Notes: generated by a model not told the origin, from the sequence alone. Counted from the first letter of the stretch, positions 25,577-36,489 are shown. The stretch: 64,000 nt of DNA from Rhodoluna sp. (GCF_024639375.1 NZ_JAHEIM010000001.1:80856-144855), one strand, 5' to 3'. Numbers and translations: made by a program.

Positions 25577-28500
25577 ATGTATCCCAAGAACGCCGATTCG
25601 ACTAACGCCGCGCGCGAAGGTGTAAACCCAAGCCCTAGTTTTCCGGCAGTTGAAGAGCAAATTCTTGATTTCTGGGCTAAGGATGGCACTTTTCAGGCCT
25701 CGATTGACCAGCGCAAAGGTGCCGGCGCCGAGGAATTCGTCTTTTACGACGGCCCTCCATTTGCCAACGGTTTGCCTCACTATGGCCACCTACTTACCGG
25801 TTATGCCAAAGACATGGTTCCGCGTTTCAAGACCATGCAGGGTTATCGCGTTGAGCGTCGCTTTGGTTGGGACACCCACGGTTTGCCGGCCGAAGTTGAA
25901 GCCGAGCGTCAGCTAGGCATCTCGGGCCGACCTGAGATCGAAAAATACGGCATCGACAAGTTCAATGACTACTGCCGCACCTCAGTTTTGAAGTACACCG
26001 AAGAGTGGCGCAGCTACATCACTCGCCAGGCTCGCTGGGTTGACTTCGACAACGACTACAAGACGCTAGACACTCCTTATACCGAGAGTGTGCTCTGGGC
26101 ATTTAGCGAGCTGCACAAAAAAGGTTTGATCTACGAGGGTTTCAAGGTGTTGGCATATTGCTGGCGCTGCGAGACTCCGCTTTCAAACCACGAGCTGCGC
26201 ATGGACGACGAGGTTTACAAAAACCGTCAAGACCAAACCCTCACCGTGACTTTCCCAATTGCTGAGGGTCAAGAACTTGAGGGTGTGCGTCTACTTGCCT
26301 GGACGACTACTCCTTGGACTTTGCCAACCAACTTTGCGTTGGCAGTTGGCCCAGAAATCGAATATTCGATCGTGCCTGCCGGTGCGGCTGGCGCAGCTGA
26401 TGGCGGCGCCCCTGGCACTCGATACATTTTGGCTAAGTCACTTGCTGCAGGTTATGCAAAAGACTTGGGATACGAATCATCCAAAGCTTTGAACGAAGCG
26501 ATTGGTGACACCTACCTGGGTCGCGAACTTGCAGGTCTGAAGTATGAGCCTTTATTCAACTACTACGCAGACGATACCAAGTTTGAAATTTCAAATGCTT
26601 GGCAAGTTTTGGCGGATGAGTATGTTGGCAGCACCGATGGAACTGGCATCGTGCACCAGGCACCTGCCTACGGCGAGGATGACCAGCGCGTTTGTAACGA
26701 TGCGGGCATTCCTACTTATGTTTCGATAAACGAGCGCGGCGAGTTCAACAGCATCGTCACCGACTTTGAGGGTCAGCACGTTTTTGACGCCAACAAGCCA
26801 ATCTCGCAAAAGCTAAAGACTGAAGGTCGTGTGCTTCGCCAGGCTTCTTATGAACACTCTTACCCACACTGTTACCGCTGCAAGAATCCTCTAATTTACA
26901 AGGCTGTTTCTTCGTGGTTCGTTGAGACCACAAAATTGCGTGATCGCATGCTTGAGCTAAACCAAGAGATTGACTGGACTCCTGAGCACACCAAGGATGG
27001 CTCTTTCGGCAAGTGGCTCGAAAATGTTCGCGACTGGGCAATTAGCCGCAATCGTTTCTGGGGCGCGCCAATTCCAGTTTGGAAATCAGATGACCCAAAC
27101 TATCCGCGCATTGATGTGTACGGTTCGCTAGATGCTCTTGAAAAAGACTTCGGCGTTCGCCCCGCAGACTTCCACCGCCCGGTAATCGATCAGCTGACTC
27201 GACCAAACCCAGACGACCCAACGGGCAAGTCAACTATGCGTCGTGTGCCAGAAGTTTTGGACTGCTGGTTTGAGTCTGGTTCGATGCCATTTGCGCAAGC
27301 GCACTATCCGTTTGAAAACCGTGACTGGTTCGACACTCACAACCCAGGCGACTACATCGTTGAATACGTTGGTCAAACTCGCGGTTGGTTCTACACGCTG
27401 CACGTTCTTTCAACTGCTTTGTTTGATCGCCCAGCGTTTAAGTCGGCCGTTTCGCACGGCATCATCCTTGGCAATGATGGCCAGAAGATGTCGAAGTCTT
27501 TGCGCAATTACCCAGACGTAAACGAAGTGTTCGACCGAGATGGTGCTGACGCAATGCGTTGGTTCTTGTTGTCGAGCCCAATCTTGCGCGGTGGCAATCT
27601 GATTGTTACCGAGCAGGGCATTCGCGAAGGTGTGCGTCAGGTGCTATTGCCACTTTGGAACACCTGGTATTTCTTCTCGCTTTACGCCAACGCTTCAAAC
27701 TATGAGGCCAAGCGTTCAACCGACAGCACCAACGTGCTCGATCGCTACTTGCTCTCAAAGACTCACGACCTAATCAACGAAGTTGAAGGTCACCTAAACA
27801 ACTTCGACTCTTACTCGGCCGCTTCGGCACTTCGCGATTTTGCCGATGTTCTTACCAACTGGTACGTGCGTCGTTCGCGCGATCGTTTCTGGCAGGGCTC
27901 ATCCGAAGCATTCGACACTCTCTACACAGTGCTCGAGACAATGTGTCGCGTTGCGGCGCCACTGCTGCCAATGGTCACCGAAGAAATTTGGAAGGGTCTC
28001 ACCAACGGCCGAAGCGTGCACCTAGAAAGCTGGCCGGTTGCCAGTGAGCTGCCGCACGACGCAGCGCTGGTAGAAGCAATGGACCAAGTTCGCAGCGTCA
28101 CTTCGGTGGCTTCAAGTTTGCGCAAGGCCAACGGGCTTCGCGTGCGCTTGCCACTTGCCAAGCTAACCGCGGTCACTAAAAACGTTGCTGGTCTCGAAGA
28201 ATTTAGCGAGATTATCGCCGACGAGCTAAACGTGAAGCACGTGCAGTTGGTTGAGATGTCACTCGATTCCACCACTGAGTTTGGTGTGATCAAGCGTCTG
28301 ACCGTTAACTCGCGTGCTGCTGGCCCGCGTATTGGCAAGAATGTTCAAGCAGTAATTCAAGCCGCTAAGGCTGGGGACTGGACAGATGTTGACGGTGTCG
28401 TAATTGCCGGTGGCGTGCCACTCATCGAAGGCGAATATGTAATCGACTTGGTAGCCGACACCTCAGAGAAACTTGAAGAAACCGGAGTCACCGAATTCAT

Positions 28501-28816
28501 CGGAATTCTGCCATCCGGTGGATTCCTGATTCTGGATGGCAAAGTGACTGCAGAGTTGGCTGCCGAAGGTTTGGCTCGCGATGTAATTCGTGCAATTCAG
28601 CAGGCTCGAAAAGATGCAGATCTTGATGTGAGCGATCGCATCAAGCTAACTCTCACCGCGCCCGATGATGTGCTCGCTGCAGTCGCCGAACATGCCGAAC
28701 TTGTTAAGAGTGAAACTCTGACCCTTGAAATTGAAACCGTAAGCAACTCTGCACCCGCAAACGCGGTTGCGGTTGGTGAAAACCAACAGGTTCAAATTTC
28801 GGTGGCAAAGCTTTGA
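25577..28816 (+). CDS. ileS: Isoleucyl-tRNA synthetase
   Basis: Charges tRNA-Ile and edits misloaded Val. About 1079 residues, the long form seen in Actinomycetota. HYGH in [15 protein letters not shown] is the HIGH motif and [12 protein letters not shown] the KMSKS motif; the editing domain has [17 protein letters not shown] 25577 is chosen because AGAAAG stands seven bases before it; TTG 25556 would add seven residues. First gene of ileS-folC-DUF4233-ndk; folC overlaps its stop. Confidence 0.96.
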   Translation: MYPKNADSTNAAREGVNPSPSFPAVEEQILDFWAKDGTFQASIDQRKGAGAEEFVFYDGPPFANGLPHYGHLLTGYAKDMVPRFKTMQGYRVERRFGWDTHGLPAEVEAERQLGISGRPEIEKYGIDKFNDYCRTSVLKYTEEWRSYITRQARWVDFDNDYKTLDTPYTESVLWAFSELHKKGLIYEGFKVLAYCWRCETPLSNHELRMDDEVYKNRQDQTLTVTFPIAEGQELEGVRLLAWTTTPWTLPTNFALAVGPEIEYSIVPAGAAGAADGGAPGTRYILAKSLAAGYAKDLGYESSKALNEAIGDTYLGRELAGLKYEPLFNYYADDTKFEISNAWQVLADEYVGSTDGTGIVHQAPAYGEDDQRVCNDAGIPTYVSINERGEFNSIVTDFEGQHVFDANKPISQKLKTEGRVLRQASYEHSYPHCYRCKNPLIYKAVSSWFVETTKLRDRMLELNQEIDWTPEHTKDGSFGKWLENVRDWAISRNRFWGAPIPVWKSDDPNYPRIDVYGSLDALEKDFGVRPADFHRPVIDQLTRPNPDDPTGKSTMRRVPEVLDCWFESGSMPFAQAHYPFENRDWFDTHNPGDYIVEYVGQTRGWFYTLHVLSTALFDRPAFKSAVSHGIILGNDGQKMSKSLRNYPDVNEVFDRDGADAMRWFLLSSPILRGGNLIVTEQGIREGVRQVLLPLWNTWYFFSLYANASNYEAKRSTDSTNVLDRYLLSKTHDLINEVEGHLNNFDSYSAASALRDFADVLTNWYVRRSRDRFWQGSSEAFDTLYTVLETMCRVAAPLLPMVTEEIWKGLTNGRSVHLESWPVASELPHDAALVEAMDQVRSVTSVASSLRKANGLRVRLPLAKLTAVTKNVAGLEEFSEIIADELNVKHVQLVEMSLDSTTEFGVIKRLTVNSRAAGPRIGKNVQAVIQAAKAGDWTDVDGVVIAGGVPLIEGEYVIDLVADTSEKLEETGVTEFIGILPSGGFLILDGKVTAELAAEGLARDVIRAIQQARKDADLDVSDRIKLTLTAPDDVLAAVAEHAELVKSETLTLEIETVSNSAPANAVAVGENQQVQISVAKL

Positions 28817-30186
28817 GCGATCACCTAAGCGACGATCACTACTGGCAGTTGCTGGCTGCGCAGGTCGAAGAGGCTTTGCTGTCACGCATGCCAGAGAACA
28901 AACTTGAACCACGACTCAGTGCAACCATGCGAGCGGCTGAGCTGCTAGGTGACCCGCAAAAGGCTTACCGAATCATTCACGTCACCGGCACCAACGGCAA
29001 AACCAGCACCAGCCGATTCATTGAGCGATTGCTGCGCGAGCACGGTTTGCGCACTGGTCGTTTCACCAGCCCGCACCTTGTGAAAATCAACGAGCGAATT
29101 TCTTTGGATGGCGACCCGGTAACTGACGAACGTCTTTACAACGTGTGGACCGAAATCGCACCGATTCTAGAAATTGTTGACGCCGAACTCGACGCTGCTG
29201 GCGAAAACAAGTTGACATTCTTTGAGGCGCTAACTGTTCTGGCATTTGCCATTTTTGCCGATGCTCCGGTTGATGTTTTGGTGCTTGAAGTTGGCATGGG
29301 TGGCGCTTGGGATTCAACCAACATTGCCGACGGTGACGTCGCGGTGTTCACTCCAATTTCAATCGATCACACAGATCGCCTTGGAAGCACGTTGAAAGAA
29401 ATAGCGCAAACCAAATCTGGCATCATCAAACCTGGTGCGTTGGTTGTGTCTTCAATTCAAAACCAAGAGGCGCTTGCTGAGCTGCAGAGCAAAGCCAAAG
29501 ACCTTGCAGAATCATTCAAAATCTACGGTTCAGATTTCGAAGTTATCGACAGCGAACCAAACATCCTTGGTCAAAATGTGAGCGTGCGAAGCATTGCAGG
29601 GGAGTATCGCGATTTGAACCTGCCAGTGCATGGCTACTACCAAGCTCAAAACGCAGCTCTTGCGGTTGCCGCCGTTGAGGCGTTTCTCGGTGGCGGTCAA
29701 CAACGAATTATGGATGACGTAGTTCGTGCCGCGTTTGCCGACTTCTCATCACCCGGTCGCTTGCAGGTTGTTGGTCGTGAACCACTAACGATTCTCGATG
29801 CGGCACACAACCCAGATGGTGCGCATTCTTTGGCCAGAGCTTTGAAGGACTCTTTTGGTGCACCATACGCGGTTGGCGTTATTTCAATCCTTGGTGACAA
29901 AGAGGCCGGGCCAATTCTTGAAGCGCTCGACGATAGCTTGGTAGAAGTCATCATCACGCAGTCTTCCTCGCTTCGCGCGATTGCCGCAGAAGAGCTGGCG
30001 ACCCTTGCTCGCAAGATTCTTGGCAACGACCGAGTGACCATTCAAGAGAACCCGCAGTGGGCAATTGCTGAAGCGGCGCTCAAAATTCCTGCTGGTCAAC
30101 CTGGCGCAATTGTGGTCACCGGTTCGGTCACGCTAGTTGGCGACGTTCTAAAGTTGAAGCAGATAGAGGCAGATCAAGATGAGTAG
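28813..30186 (+). CDS. folC: Dihydrofolate synthase / folylpolyglutamate synthase
   Basis: Adds glutamate to dihydropteroate and to folates. 457 residues of the Mur-ligase type: P loop [12 protein letters not shown] (about 56-67), FTSPHL folate loop, [11 protein letters not shown] and a C-terminal domain with [14 protein letters not shown]. The TTG start overlaps the ileS stop (TTGA), so translation is coupled. The pab genes that make the p-aminobenzoate moiety are in the same window at 54.5-56.7 kb. Confidence 0.95.
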   Translation: MSDHLSDDHYWQLLAAQVEEALLSRMPENKLEPRLSATMRAAELLGDPQKAYRIIHVTGTNGKTSTSRFIERLLREHGLRTGRFTSPHLVKINERISLDGDPVTDERLYNVWTEIAPILEIVDAELDAAGENKLTFFEALTVLAFAIFADAPVDVLVLEVGMGGAWDSTNIADGDVAVFTPISIDHTDRLGSTLKEIAQTKSGIIKPGALVVSSIQNQEALAELQSKAKDLAESFKIYGSDFEVIDSEPNILGQNVSVRSIAGEYRDLNLPVHGYYQAQNAALAVAAVEAFLGGGQQRIMDDVVRAAFADFSSPGRLQVVGREPLTILDAAHNPDGAHSLARALKDSFGAPYAVGVISILGDKEAGPILEALDDSLVEVIITQSSSLRAIAAEELATLARKILGNDRVTIQENPQWAIAEAALKIPAGQPGAIVVTGSVTLVGDVLKLKQIEADQDE

Positions 30187-30574
30187 ACCCAAGGCAAAAT
30201 CAACCCAACGCGCACTTAGTTCAATGCTGTTGGCGTTTGAATCATTCGTAGTCTTTTTTGCAACCCTCGTGGCCTTTGGTCTCAAGGTTGCCGATGGTCC
30301 GCTGGTTTGGGCTATTGGTCTAACCATCGCTTTCTTGCTAATCATCACTCCAGCGGTTTTGGGCACCAAAGTTTCTTATTACTGGGGATGGTTCCTGCAG
30401 CTTGTAGTGCTTAGCCTCGGCGTTTGGGTTCCATTGATGTGGTTTGTTGGTGGCATCTTTGTTTGTCTTTGGGCGTGGGCCATGATTGCCGGTGTCACCA
30501 TCGATCGCGCTCGTGCTGCGCTAGATCGTCAAAATGGTTTTGTAGTTGAAGCAGAAATCTCAGAGGAGAAATAA
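30179..30574 (+). CDS. DUF4233 family membrane protein
   Basis: 131 residues with about four membrane segments (LLAFESFVVFFATLVAFGLKV, LVWAIGLTIAFLLIITPAV, WFLQLVVLSLGVWVPLMWFVGGIFVCLWAWAM). DUF4233 is an actinobacterial family typically found exactly here, between folC and ndk; no function is established. It overlaps the folC end by 8 bp, so it is co-translated. Confidence 0.85.
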   Translation: MSRPKAKSTQRALSSMLLAFESFVVFFATLVAFGLKVADGPLVWAIGLTIAFLLIITPAVLGTKVSYYWGWFLQLVVLSLGVWVPLMWFVGGIFVCLWAWAMIAGVTIDRARAALDRQNGFVVEAEISEEK

Positions 30575-30985
30575 ATGAGCGAATCGACACTCGTATTGAT
30601 CAAGCCAGACGGTGTTGGTCGCAATCTGATCGGTGAAATTATCCGTCGCTGTGAAGCAAAGGGTTATGTGGTTGGCGATCTAAAGCTAATGACTGCAAGC
30701 CGTGAATTGCTCGGTGCGCACTATGCCGAACACGAAGGCAAGCCTTTCTATGAGCCACTGATTGATTTCATGATGAGCGGCCCGGTTGTTGCCATCAAGC
30801 TCGAGGGCAACAGTGTCATCGAGGGTTTCCGCTCGCTAGCTGGCGCAACGAACCCAACAGTTGCTGCACCAGGCACCATTCGCGGTGACCTTGGCCGTGA
30901 CTGGGGATTGAAGGTTCAGCAAAACCTGGTTCACGGTTCTGACTCAGCTGAGTCTGCAGCTCGCGAACTGGCTCTTTGGTTCTAA
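30575..30985 (+). CDS. ndk: Nucleoside diphosphate kinase
   Basis: Transfers the gamma phosphate from ATP to other (d)NDPs. 136 residues: ESTLVLIKPDGVGR, the ATP-site RSLAGATNP region and the phospho-His in NLVHGSDSAESA (about His115). AGAGGAG precedes the ATG. Last gene of the ileS operon; followed by a strong bidirectional terminator. Confidence 0.97.
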   Translation: MSESTLVLIKPDGVGRNLIGEIIRRCEAKGYVVGDLKLMTASRELLGAHYAEHEGKPFYEPLIDFMMSGPVVAIKLEGNSVIEGFRSLAGATNPTVAAPGTIRGDLGRDWGLKVQQNLVHGSDSAESAARELALWF

Positions 30986-30992
30986 GCATTAA

Positions 30993-31033
30993 ATAAAAAA
31001 ATCGGGCCTGCAATGCAGACCCGATTTTTTTAT
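30993..31033. terminator. Bidirectional terminator between ndk and the VKOR gene
   Basis: ATCGGG (31001-31006) pairs with CCCGAT (31020-31025), extended outward by an A7/T7 pairing and inward by CTGC/GCAG; U tract on both strands. Confidence 0.9.
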
Positions 31034-31035
31034 GT

Positions 31036-31650
31036 CTAAAACAGTGTTGGCCAGAATTTCCAGAAACGAATCACGATGGTCAAAATCACGATTGCCTCGG
31101 TGATCGCGGTGAAAAGCCAAGCCTTGTTGGCGGCCCAGTCAAAGAATCTTACCCACTTGATTGGGGTGTCAATAAAGCCGTCGTTGGCACCGAAAATAAA
31201 CACGCGCCAGAACATTGGCACCATGGCCGCCCAGGCAACCATGCAATAAGGGCACAGCACGTTAATCACAAAGGTGCTCTGGCTAAACAGCCAAAGCACA
31301 AACAAGAAGCCCACGGTCACGCCAAGGGCAAACAGTCGCCAGAACCACGCAGCAAAGCGGGCGCCGGCGAGAATTGCCACACCCACCACAATTGGGGCAA
31401 TAAAAGCCGCTAGGCCGATAATCGGGTTCGGAAATCCGAGGAGTGAAGCCTGCGGGGTCAACATCACTGACTTACAGCTAATAAATGGGCTGATGTCGCA
31501 GCTTAGGGTGGCATCTGGGTTGCCGGCCACGTGAATGCGCTCGAGCACTAGCGAGAAGGCCGCAAACCAGCCCACGATGCCCGTAATTATCAAATTCCAG
31601 GCAAAACTCTTGCTTGGCTGCAGCGTAATTGTGTTTGAAGGGTTGCTCAT
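31036..31650 (-). CDS. Vitamin K epoxide reductase (VKOR) family protein
   Basis: 204-residue membrane protein with four to five helices. Active-site CPYC (about 136-139, in VLCPYCMVAW) and the paired loop cysteines (LSCDISPFISCKSV) are both present. Bacterial VKORs reoxidise DsbA-type proteins using quinone, driving disulfide formation outside the cytoplasm. No thioredoxin domain is fused. ATG 31650 is preferred over TTG 31653 because GATACT lies six bases upstream of it. Stands alone. Confidence 0.92.
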   Translation of the reverse strand: MSNPSNTITLQPSKSFAWNLIITGIVGWFAAFSLVLERIHVAGNPDATLSCDISPFISCKSVMLTPQASLLGFPNPIIGLAAFIAPIVVGVAILAGARFAAWFWRLFALGVTVGFLFVLWLFSQSTFVINVLCPYCMVAWAAMVPMFWRVFIFGANDGFIDTPIKWVRFFDWAANKAWLFTAITEAIVILTIVIRFWKFWPTLF

Positions 31651-31656
31651 CAAATC

Positions 31657-31662
31657 AGTATC
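31657..31662 (-). promoter_or_regulatory. -10-like GATACT for the VKOR gene
   Basis: On the minus strand GATACT-GATTTG-ATG: six-base spacing as in the other leaderless candidates, but the hexamer lacks the first T. Confidence 0.35.
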
Positions 31663-31669
31663 GCACGCG

Positions 31670-31915
31670 TCTTTGGTGACATTTCACGGCCCAGATGGCA
31701 TACTGATAGGAGTTGCGCCACCACACTGGTGCGACTAAAGATTTTGCAAGTGCTTTGGCGTTGACGTCGCGCAAGACCCATCGGGCAGCGAGAACCGCAA
31801 AAAATAAGCAACTTGCACACAGTTTTGGTCATTCACAATCGTGAGTGACAACGGTTTTTAAGCCTTGGAACTAGTGCGTGTGGCCTAGGGCTAGGCAGCT
31901 TGGAGTGCACCAGAA
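31670..31915 (+). promoter_or_regulatory. Long rne leader with promoter-like elements and a hairpin
   Basis: This 262-bp gap (31654-31915) has no gene. GTGACA (31676-31681) and CATACT (31699-31704) are spaced 17 bp and could be the promoter. A nine-pair stem (GTTGCGCCA 31712-31720 with TGGTGCGAC 31727-31735, two G-U pairs) would then sit at the 5' end of a transcript with about 200 nt of leader. Long rne leaders that feed back on RNase E are known in other bacteria; here that is only an analogy. Confidence 0.35.
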
Positions 31916-34207
31916 ATGGTGAAAAACGAAGATTTTGAACAGCCTGTTAAGGCAACCCGCGTTCGCAAGGCAAAGGCAACTGCAGTTGATGCAGTTGCGG
32001 CGGCCACCGACGAAACTAAAAAACCAGCAGTCAAAAAGGCAACTGTGCGCAAGCCGGCTGCTAAAAAGGCGCCTGCCTCGGTTGACGAGGTTATAGCCAA
32101 GGCCGAAAAGCCTGCAGCAAAGAAGGCACCGGCAAAGCGCGCCACCAAGGCCAAGGCTGAAAAGCCTGCCGAATCAGAAGCTACTGCGGTTGCTGCAGCC
32201 CCTGCAGCACTAACCCCGCCATCAGCCACATCGTTGATGTTCATGGCGCCAGACTTGCCAACCCCAAAGATCGACAGCAAGCGCGGTCGCCCAGTTGCCG
32301 ATGCACCAGAAGGCGATGACAGCCACAAGCGTCGTCGTTCACGTCGTCGCGCCGGTGAAGAGGGCACCGTTGATGCCGTTGACCCAAACACAGTTGTCAA
32401 GGTGCGCACCCCGCGCGAACCAAAAGCTCCGAGCAACGAGCCAACCCGCGTTAAGGGTTCAACTCGTCTTGAAGCCAAAAAGCAGCGCCGCCGTGATGGT
32501 CGCGATGCTGGTCGTCGTCGCACCACAATTACCGAATCTGAATTCCTTGCTCGTCGTGAAGCTGTTGACCGCCACATGGTGGTTCGCTCTAAAGACGGCA
32601 AGATTCAAATTGGCGTGCTCGAAGACGGCATTTTGGTTGAACACTATGTCGCTAAGGCATCCGAGGCTTCGCTAATTGGCAACGTCTACCTGGGCAAGGT
32701 GCAAAACGTTTTGCCTTCGATGGAAGCCGCGTTCGTTGACGTTGGCCGTGGCCGCAACGCCGTGCTTTACTCGGGTGAAGTTGACTGGGAACTTGCCGAA
32801 ACTGGCAACCAGCCGCGCCGCATCGAACTCGCACTGAAGAGTGGCGACACCGTTTTGGTTCAGGTGACTAAAGACCCAGTTGGTCAAAAGGGCGCACGTC
32901 TAACCAGCCAGGTTTCATTGCCTGGCCGCTACTTGGTTTACGTGCCAAACGGTTCAATGAACGGCATCTCTCGCAAGCTGCCAGATTCAGAGCGCGCCCG
33001 CCTAAAGAAAATTTTGAAAGAGATTCTGCCCGAAGATGCTGGTGTGATTGTTCGCACCGCAGCTGAAGGTGCAACCGAAGAGCAATTAACTTTGGATGTG
33101 CAGCGCCTGCAGCAGCAGTGGGCTGAGATCAGCAAGAAGGTTGAAAAGGGCCAGGCTCCGGTGCTGTTGCACAGCGAGCCAGACCTTTTGGTCAAGATTG
33201 TTCGTGACGTTTTCAACGAAGACTTCCAAAAGATGATCATCGCTGGCGATGACGCACGCGAAACCATTGAGGAATACCTGCAGTCAGTTGCACCTGACCT
33301 GCTTGAGCGTGTTGAAAAATACACCGGCAGCAAAGACATATTTGATGAGTACCGCGTTGGTGAGCAAATTGCCAAGGCGCTTGAGCGCAAGGTTTACTTG
33401 CCGTCGGGTGGTTCATTGGTTATCGACCGCACCGAAGCAATGACCGTGGTTGACGTAAACACCGGAAAGTTTGTTGGTTCAGGCGGAAACCTTGAAGAGA
33501 CCGTGACCAAGAACAACCTTGAAGCTGCCGAAGAAATCGTGCGCCAGCTGCGCTTGCGCGACATCGGTGGAATCATCGTGGTGGACTTCATCGACATGGT
33601 GCTCGAGTCAAACCGTGATTTGGTTCAGCGTCGTTTGATGGAATGCCTAAGCCGCGACCGCACCAAGCACCAGGTGGCCGAGGTTACCTCGCTTGGTTTG
33701 GTTCAGATGACTCGCAAGAAGTTGGGCATCGGCCTGCTTGAGGCATTCAGCGAGCCTTGTGAAGCCTGTGCCAGCCGAGGTGTGATTGTGCACCACGAGC
33801 CGATCATGCGTTCAAAGCACAATCTTGGTGAAGATTCACGCCCGCAAAACCAGAACCAAAACCAAAAGCAGGGCAAGAAGAACCGCCAGGATCGCAACCA
33901 GAAGCCAGAACCGGCCAAGGTAGTGACCCCAGAGAGCGCAATCAAGATCAACAGCGTGATCACCCAGATTGCCGCTTCAACCGTGGCTGCTCATGAGGCA
34001 GCAGGCGAGCCATCGCCAATCGTTCTTCCTACAGCAAAGACTTCTGCAGACAATAACTCGGATGCAGAAAAGATGCTGGAGGCCGTGTTGGAGGCTCTGC
34101 CAGAGCCAAAAGCACCGGGGCAGGGGCGTCGCAAGCCGCGCCGAGCCACCAGCGCCGGAAACGTCGTGCCAGCAAATGCTTCAAACAATGCAGAAATAGG
34201 TGGCTAA
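31916..34207 (+). CDS. rne: Ribonuclease E/G
   Basis: Endoribonuclease for mRNA decay and rRNA processing. 763 residues. The first 220 are a Lys/Ala/Pro-rich disordered region (KKAPAKRATKAKAEKPA), then the S1 domain (VGNVYLGKVQNVLPSMEAAFVDVG). Next are the catalytic DNase I-like domain with VDVNTGKFVG and VVDFIDM, the zinc link CEACASRG, and another disordered tail rich in QNQNQK. Catalytic core in the middle is the usual actinobacterial arrangement. The ATG at 31916 lacks a clear ribosome site. Confidence 0.96.
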   Translation: MVKNEDFEQPVKATRVRKAKATAVDAVAAATDETKKPAVKKATVRKPAAKKAPASVDEVIAKAEKPAAKKAPAKRATKAKAEKPAESEATAVAAAPAALTPPSATSLMFMAPDLPTPKIDSKRGRPVADAPEGDDSHKRRRSRRRAGEEGTVDAVDPNTVVKVRTPREPKAPSNEPTRVKGSTRLEAKKQRRRDGRDAGRRRTTITESEFLARREAVDRHMVVRSKDGKIQIGVLEDGILVEHYVAKASEASLIGNVYLGKVQNVLPSMEAAFVDVGRGRNAVLYSGEVDWELAETGNQPRRIELALKSGDTVLVQVTKDPVGQKGARLTSQVSLPGRYLVYVPNGSMNGISRKLPDSERARLKKILKEILPEDAGVIVRTAAEGATEEQLTLDVQRLQQQWAEISKKVEKGQAPVLLHSEPDLLVKIVRDVFNEDFQKMIIAGDDARETIEEYLQSVAPDLLERVEKYTGSKDIFDEYRVGEQIAKALERKVYLPSGGSLVIDRTEAMTVVDVNTGKFVGSGGNLEETVTKNNLEAAEEIVRQLRLRDIGGIIVVDFIDMVLESNRDLVQRRLMECLSRDRTKHQVAEVTSLGLVQMTRKKLGIGLLEAFSEPCEACASRGVIVHHEPIMRSKHNLGEDSRPQNQNQNQKQGKKNRQDRNQKPEPAKVVTPESAIKINSVITQIAASTVAAHEAAGEPSPIVLPTAKTSADNNSDAEKMLEAVLEALPEPKAPGQGRRKPRRATSAGNVVPANASNNAEIGG

Positions 34208-34212
34208 AGGGT

Positions 34213-34241
34213 TTGACCCCAGCCAGCTGGCGATGTAGACT
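34213..34241 (+). promoter_or_regulatory. Promoter of rplU-rpmA
   Basis: TTGACC (34213-34218), 17-bp spacer, TAGACT (34236-34241): the best sigma-70-type promoter in the window, 68 bp before rplU. Confidence 0.8.
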
Positions 34242-34308
34242 AGACCCTCGTTGCCTGTTGAGTATTTTCACCGCAACAAAATAAGACTTTCGAACAAAGG
34301 GTAGATCT

Positions 34309-34617
34309 GTGGTTTACGCAGTAGTCCGCGCAGGCGGCCGTCAAGAGAAGGTGTCAGTAGGCACCATCGTTACGCTTGACCGTATCAAGGCTGATGCCAA
34401 CGGCAAGATTGAGCTAACCGCTCTTCTTCTAGTTGATGGCGACAAGGTCACCACCAAGGCAGCAGAGCTTGCCAAGGTTAAGGTAACCGCTGAAGTTCTA
34501 AACGACCTACGTGGTCCAAAGATCATCATTCAGAAGTACAAGAACAAGACCGGCTACAAGAAGCGTCAAGGTCACCGTTCAGAGTTGACCCGCGTTCAGG
34601 TCACAGAGATCAAGTAA
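34309..34617 (+). CDS. rplU: 50S ribosomal protein L21
   Basis: 102 residues: [17 protein letters not shown] at the start and [20 protein letters not shown] at the end are L21 signatures. GTG start with AAAGGGTAG upstream. Binds 23S rRNA; co-transcribed with rpmA. Confidence 0.97.
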   Translation: MVYAVVRAGGRQEKVSVGTIVTLDRIKADANGKIELTALLLVDGDKVTTKAAELAKVKVTAEVLNDLRGPKIIIQKYKNKTGYKKRQGHRSELTRVQVTEIK

Positions 34618-34631
34618 AGGACTAACCCAAA

Positions 34632-34886
34632 ATGGCTTCGAAAAAAGGTGTTAGCTCGACCCGAAACGGTCGCGATTCAAACGCACAGCGTCTAGGCGTT
34701 AAGCGTTACGCAGGTCAAGAAGTTAACGCAGGCGAGATCATCGTTCGTCAGCGCGGAACTCACTTTCACCCAGGTGCCAACATTGGCAAGGGTAAAGACG
34801 ACACCCTATTCGCACTAGCTGCTGGTGTAGTTGAATTCGGCACCAAGGGTGGTCGCCGCGTTGTAAACATCATCGAAGGCGAATAA
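34632..34886 (+). CDS. rpmA: 50S ribosomal protein L27
   Basis: 84 residues; [18 protein letters not shown], then GAKRYAGQ-like [14 protein letters not shown] and [16 protein letters not shown]. The N-terminus reaches towards the peptidyl-transferase centre and here has no cleavable extension (unlike Firmicutes). AAAGGA ribosome site; 14 bp after rplU. Confidence 0.97.
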   Translation: MASKKGVSSTRNGRDSNAQRLGVKRYAGQEVNAGEIIVRQRGTHFHPGANIGKGKDDTLFALAAGVVEFGTKGGRRVVNIIEGE

Positions 34887-34902
34887 GCGGTTCAAGTTTT
34901 CT

Positions 34903-34938
34903 AAAGAAGGCGAGCCGTTGGGCTCGCCTTTCTTTTTT
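34903..34938 (+). terminator. Intrinsic terminator of rplU-rpmA
   Basis: GGCGAGCC (34909-34916) pairs with GGCTCGCC (34921-34928), extended by AAAGAA/TTTCTTT, loop GTTG, then a U tract. Confidence 0.9.
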
Positions 34939-34968
34939 CTAAAATTAATTCACTAGAAGGAGATGACC

Positions 34969-36489
34969 TTGGTTTCATTTGTTGATCAAGTGACCCTTCA
35001 CGTGCGTGCGGGCAACGGCGGCGACGGCTGTGTTTCGGTTCACCGCGAAAAATTTAAGCCACTCGGCGGCCCAGACGGTGCCGATGGTGGCAAGGGCGGC
35101 AGCATCTCGCTGATCTCAGACCCAAACGTCACAACTCTTCTTGACTTTCACTTTCACCCACACCGAGCCGCTGGCGACGGTGGCGACGGTGCCGGTGATT
35201 ACCGCAACGGTCACCACGGTGAAAACTTGGTGCTACCGGTTCCGGTTGGCACAGTAGTTAAAAACGCCAAAGGTGTAATGATTGCCGACCTCGACGAGCC
35301 AGGCATGGAACTCATCATTGGTGAAGGCGGCATGGGCGGCCTGGGCAACGCTGCTCTGGCAAGCACCAAGCGCAAGGCACCTGGTTTTGCACTTTTGGGT
35401 GTGCCTGGTTGGTCTGGCGATGTAATTCTTGAACTCAAGACCGTTGCTGATATCGCATTGGTGGGTTACCCATCTGCAGGTAAGTCTTCTTTGATTGCGG
35501 CACTTAGCGCAGCACGACCAAAGATCGCCGATTACCCATTCACAACTTTGCACCCGAACCTTGGTGTGGTTCAGGCCGGCGACACTCGCTTCACCATCGC
35601 AGATGTGCCTGGTCTGATTGAAGGCGCCAGCGAAGGCAAGGGCCTTGGCTTGCAGTTCTTGCGTCACGTTGAGCGCTGCGCAGCTTTGCTGCACGTTATT
35701 GACTGTGCAACCATCGAGCCAAACCGCGACCCGGTTAGCGACCTCGACAAGATACTTAAAGAGCTAGATGCCTATGCAGTTCCAGAGGGTGAACTGCCGC
35801 TTACTCAGCGCCCGCAGTTGATAGCGCTGAACAAAGCCGATGTTCCTGATGGCAAAGAGTTGGCAGAGTTTGTAAAGCCAGATCTAGAAGCTCGCGGCTA
35901 CAAAGTTTTCATAATCTCTGCGGCAAGCCACGGGGGTTTGCGCGAATTGAACTATGCCCTTGCGGCACTGGTAGAGCAGGCTCGCAAAGACAAGCAGACT
36001 GCACCGGCAAAGCCACGCATTCAGTTGATGCAGTCAAAGCGCGATGAGTCGAAGTTTGAAGTTAAAACCGAGATGTATGGCGAAGAGAAGATTTACCGCG
36101 TGCTTGGCGTTAAGCCAGAGCGTTGGGTTGCTCAAACTCAGTTTGGCAACGAAGAGGCTGTTGGTTACCTAGGTGACCGTCTGGCAAAAATCGGTCTTGA
36201 AGACGCGCTCTACAAGGCGGGCGCCGAAGCTGGCTCAACCGTTGTTATTGGCCCAGGCAAGGGTGTGATCTTCGACTGGGAGCCAACTATCAACTCTGCA
36301 GCCGAATTGATCTCTGGCCCTCGAGGCACCGATGCGCGACTCGACATGAATGAACGTCGAACCACAAAGCAGCGCCGTCAAACTTATACCGAGCGCATGG
36401 ATGCCAAGGCAGCCGCTCGTGACGAACTAAGAAAAGAAGGCGAAGCCGGCATCTGGTCTAAGCCAGAGGACTTCGAAAAGGAAGACTAA
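34969..36489 (+). CDS. obg: GTPase Obg/CgtA
   Basis: Ribosome-assembly GTPase, 506 residues. Glycine-rich Obg domain (RAGNGGDGCVSVHREKF ... GGPDGADGGKGG), G domain with G1 GYPSAGKSS (about 166-174), G3 DVPGLIEGASEGKGLG, G4 NKAD, then the OCT domain (FEVKTEMYGEEKIYRVLG) and a charged tail. I chose TTG 34969 because AAGGAG stands six bases before it; the ATG at 34963 abuts the ribosome site. Followed by proB with no gap. Confidence 0.96.
   Translation: MVSFVDQVTLHVRAGNGGDGCVSVHREKFKPLGGPDGADGGKGGSISLISDPNVTTLLDFHFHPHRAAGDGGDGAGDYRNGHHGENLVLPVPVGTVVKNAKGVMIADLDEPGMELIIGEGGMGGLGNAALASTKRKAPGFALLGVPGWSGDVILELKTVADIALVGYPSAGKSSLIAALSAARPKIADYPFTTLHPNLGVVQAGDTRFTIADVPGLIEGASEGKGLGLQFLRHVERCAALLHVIDCATIEPNRDPVSDLDKILKELDAYAVPEGELPLTQRPQLIALNKADVPDGKELAEFVKPDLEARGYKVFIISAASHGGLRELNYALAALVEQARKDKQTAPAKPRIQLMQSKRDESKFEVKTEMYGEEKIYRVLGVKPERWVAQTQFGNEEAVGYLGDRLAKIGLEDALYKAGAEAGSTVVIGPGKGVIFDWEPTINSAAELISGPRGTDARLDMNERRTTKQRRQTYTERMDAKAAARDELRKEGEAGIWSKPEDFEKED

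Noticed and set aside
35233..35694. Antisense ORF of 153 codons opposite obg, and similar long ones opposite dnaE2, ValRS and the antiporter
   Set aside because: Codon-bias shadows of well-recognised genes; no ribosome sites and no family resemblance.
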